Shown: positions 6,599 through 7,983 of the stretch, one piece after another | Numbering within the stretch: position 1 is the first letter of the stretch | Layout of the letters: each line of letters begins with the position of its first letter | DNA from: JASJBU01 sp965372385 | GTDB taxonomy: Bacteria; Pseudomonadota; Gammaproteobacteria; Chromatiales; Chromatiaceae | Assembly: GCA_965372385.1 (NCBI GenBank) | Contig: CBDVCD010000155.1 | Span: 1-7,983, forward strand | Reading direction: 5' to 3' | Length of the DNA: 7,983 nucleotides | Program-made: the position numbers and the translations under genes | The notes under the pieces: generated by a model | Databases searched by the model: none | What the model was told of the DNA's origin: nothing | Seen by the model: the letters and a program-made list of their open reading frames with translations, nothing else

Positions 6599-7116
6599 GT
6601 GACTGCTTTCTCCTGGGCGGCCTGTTCGAGTACATCTTTGTCCAACATCTCTTGCGAACTGGCGAAGGCCTGGAGCAAGAACCGCAAGGCCATCACTGAA
6701 AAGGCGATCGGTAAAATGCTTTCGCACAGCCACAAGGGTACAGAGGCGAATGCCACAGTTCCATCGCTGAACTCCATCCATACCAGTCGTGCGCTGAAAT
6801 AGGCGACGATGGTGCAGACAAGCGCACTGACAAGATGGATCAGCCGCTCTATCCCTATGCGCCAGCGATAGGGCAGGTATCTCAAGAACAGATCGATGGC
6901 GATATGCACGCGTTTCCTGGTTGCCACCATGGCGCCCATAAGCGCCAGCCAAAGGATAGTGATACGCAGGAAAGGATCGATCCAGCTAATGGATGATTCA
7001 AACAGGTTCCTTAACACAATTTGGGTGTTGGCGGCACCGATGACGACGATAAACAGAACCACCAGCAGCGCGTTTTCCAGGTGGTGGAGGATGACCCGCA
7101 ACTTACTCCACGACAT
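6595..7116 (-). CDS. dctQ: TRAP transporter small permease subunit, DctQ family
   Basis: Small membrane subunit of the TRAP transporter, which partners DctM and helps dock the binding protein. It is 173 residues with four predicted helices (about 14-33, 45-67, 90-112 and 128-150), as usual for DctQ. The family signature between helix 1 and 2 is present: SWIDPFLRITILWLALMGA (43-61) followed by ATRKRVHIAID (65-75), with His71 in the conserved place. The start at 7116 is chosen because AGGAG lies five nt upstream (7122-7126), and because the 30-codon upstream extension is non-hydrophobic and would lie inside dctP. The gene overlaps the end of dctP by 14 nt and its stop overlaps the dctM start by four nt, so all three should be coupled in translation. 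Confidence 0.9.
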   Translation of the reverse strand: MSWSKLRVILHHLENALLVVLFIVVIGAANTQIVLRNLFESSISWIDPFLRITILWLALMGAMVATRKRVHIAIDLFLRYLPYRWRIGIERLIHLVSALVCTIVAYFSARLVWMEFSDGTVAFASVPLWLCESILPIAFSVMALRFLLQAFASSQEMLDKDVLEQAAQEKAVT

Positions 7117-7983
7117 GACAGCTCCTGCTGCCGGTTGACTTCTGATCACGGCAGGTTTGCAGATAACCGCTGACCTGATGGAAAAGAGAGAGGGAGACCT
7201 CGCCATCTTGCAGTAACTGCTCAGTTACCGCCTGAGCCCTGGCACGCCAATCGGCTACTTCGTCATTTGAAGGGTTACTGAGTTTGATCCCCAGTGACTG
7301 GAGGGCGGCAAATGCAGCGATATTGTCTTTTCGATTCTGCCGGTCGATATCCCGGAACACCTCGCCCATCACCGAGCGCACCAACTGCTGGTCCTGCTCA
7401 CTGATATTGGAGAAGGCCTTTCGGTCAATCGCCAGTACGGCAACGAAATAGTAGAGTGGCAGGTTGGTCATATATTGAACCCGAGTGTGCCATTGCATTG
7501 CAATGGCGGCAATCGGTGAAGTGGTCACCGTATCGATGATGCCGGTTTGCAGGCTGAGCAGCACCTCTCCGCTGGAAAGCGGAATGGGTGACAGACCAAA
7601 GGATTCGACGACCTTGATTGTATTCGGGTCAGCGTCCGGTACCCAGATTTTCTTCCTTTTGAGATCCCTGACACTGGTGATTTCAGAGTCACTCATCAGG
7701 TAGGCCAACCCACCCTCGGCCAGTCCGAAGGTAACGAAACCACCCTGTTCCAACTCGTCCACGATGATGGGATCGACGTAATGGCGCACGAAATCGACCT
7801 CGTCGAATGACTGAAACAGCAGCGGCAGGCTGTAGATCTGGCTGTTGCGGGCAAACCTGATCAGACTGCCACCGGGTACTGCCCCCCCCTGTAACTGTCC
7901 CAGGTCGATCTTGCGCAGTACTGTCTGATCATTGCCCATCACCCCGCCGGGGTAAAACTTGAACTTGACCCGTCCCTGAGTCA
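7103..7983 (-). CDS. dctP: TRAP transporter periplasmic substrate-binding protein, DctP family (5' end cut by the window)
   Basis: Periplasmic solute receptor that delivers ligand to the DctQ/DctM permease. The window shows 292 residues; the frame runs open to the right edge, and the residues GRVKFKFYPGGVMGNDQTV just inside it are typical internal DctP sequence. The signal peptide and roughly the first 45 residues are therefore missing, judging from usual lengths near 330-345. Visible landmarks are LRKIDLGQLQGGAV, the strand KIWVPDADP (about 111-119 of the visible chain), and the hinge-side block SSGEVLLSLQTGIIDTV (about 136-152). In characterised DctP proteins such as SiaP the strand reads like LRVP, with Arg contacting the ligand carboxylate; here that position is Trp (codon 7643-7645). 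An eight-G run lies in the codons for QGGA. The C-terminus has an unusual Cys-containing tail (LQTCRDQKSTGSRSCHVVE). The stop overlaps dctQ. Confidence 0.92.
   Translation of the reverse strand, partial: TQGRVKFKFYPGGVMGNDQTVLRKIDLGQLQGGAVPGGSLIRFARNSQIYSLPLLFQSFDEVDFVRHYVDPIIVDELEQGGFVTFGLAEGGLAYLMSDSEITSVRDLKRKKIWVPDADPNTIKVVESFGLSPIPLSSGEVLLSLQTGIIDTVTTSPIAAIAMQWHTRVQYMTNLPLYYFVAVLAIDRKAFSNISEQDQQLVRSVMGEVFRDIDRQNRKDNIAAFAALQSLGIKLSNPSNDEVADWRARAQAVTEQLLQDGEVSLSLFHQVSGYLQTCRDQKSTGSRSCHVVE
7122..7126 (-). promoter_or_regulatory. Ribosome binding site deciding the dctQ start
   Basis: AGGAG on the minus strand, five nt before the ATG at 7116 and inside the last codons of dctP. It decides between this start and the longer frame beginning at 7206. 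Confidence 0.65.

Noticed and set aside
6599..6952. 118-codon N-terminal extension of the dctM frame
   Set aside because: It lies wholly within dctQ in another frame, is rich in Arg, His and Cys without membrane character, and the ATGA-coupled start at 6598 begins directly with a DctM-like first helix.
7117..7206. 30-codon N-terminal extension of the dctQ frame
   Set aside because: It overlaps dctP further, has no DctQ-like sequence, and the ATG at 7116 has a strong AGGAG five nt upstream.
7940..7942. GTG at 7942 as the dctP start
   Set aside because: The frame continues open to the window edge with DctP-typical sequence, and no signal peptide follows the GTG, so it is an internal Val codon of a truncated gene.

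Overview
The window looks like a piece of a gammaproteobacterial chromosome. The inferred proteins (a tripartite RND efflux permease with its lipoprotein adaptor, and a DctP/DctQ/DctM TRAP uptake system) are typical of free-living or symbiotic marine and sediment gammaproteobacteria. Base composition is moderate (a little above 50% GC by eye), codon use is even across the transporter genes, and there is no sign of insertion sequences, phage, CRISPR, tRNA or rRNA. The taxonomic statement is inference from protein style only.

Layout: all well-supported genes lie on the minus strand, so transcription runs from the right edge to the left. From right to left: (1) a TRAP operon of dctP (5' end cut off by the window edge), dctQ (overlaps dctP by 14 nt) and dctM (ATGA overlap with dctQ); (2) a 125-bp gap; (3) an efflux operon of a periplasmic adaptor lipoprotein followed 37 nt later by a full-length 1014-residue RND permease; (4) a 278-bp non-coding gap with three inverted repeats and a good sigma70-type promoter; (5) a single gene for a 207-residue Pro/Tyr-rich membrane-anchored or exported protein of unknown function; (6) about 80 bp at the left edge that probably hold the tail of a convergent plus-strand gene and its weak terminator.

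How the parts work: the TRAP genes encode a sodium- or proton-gradient-driven importer with a periplasmic binding protein. Its binding protein carries Trp where the family's carboxylate-binding Arg normally sits, so the substrate may not be an ordinary dicarboxylate or sialic acid. The adaptor/RND pair would form an inner-membrane, proton-driven exporter, but no outer-membrane channel gene is present in the window, so it must use one encoded elsewhere. No regulator gene is visible.

I see no clearly new multi-gene system here. The most distinctive items are the unassigned YRFRP-repeat protein with its own promoter, the Trp-for-Arg binding protein, and the inverted-repeat cluster at about 809-852.
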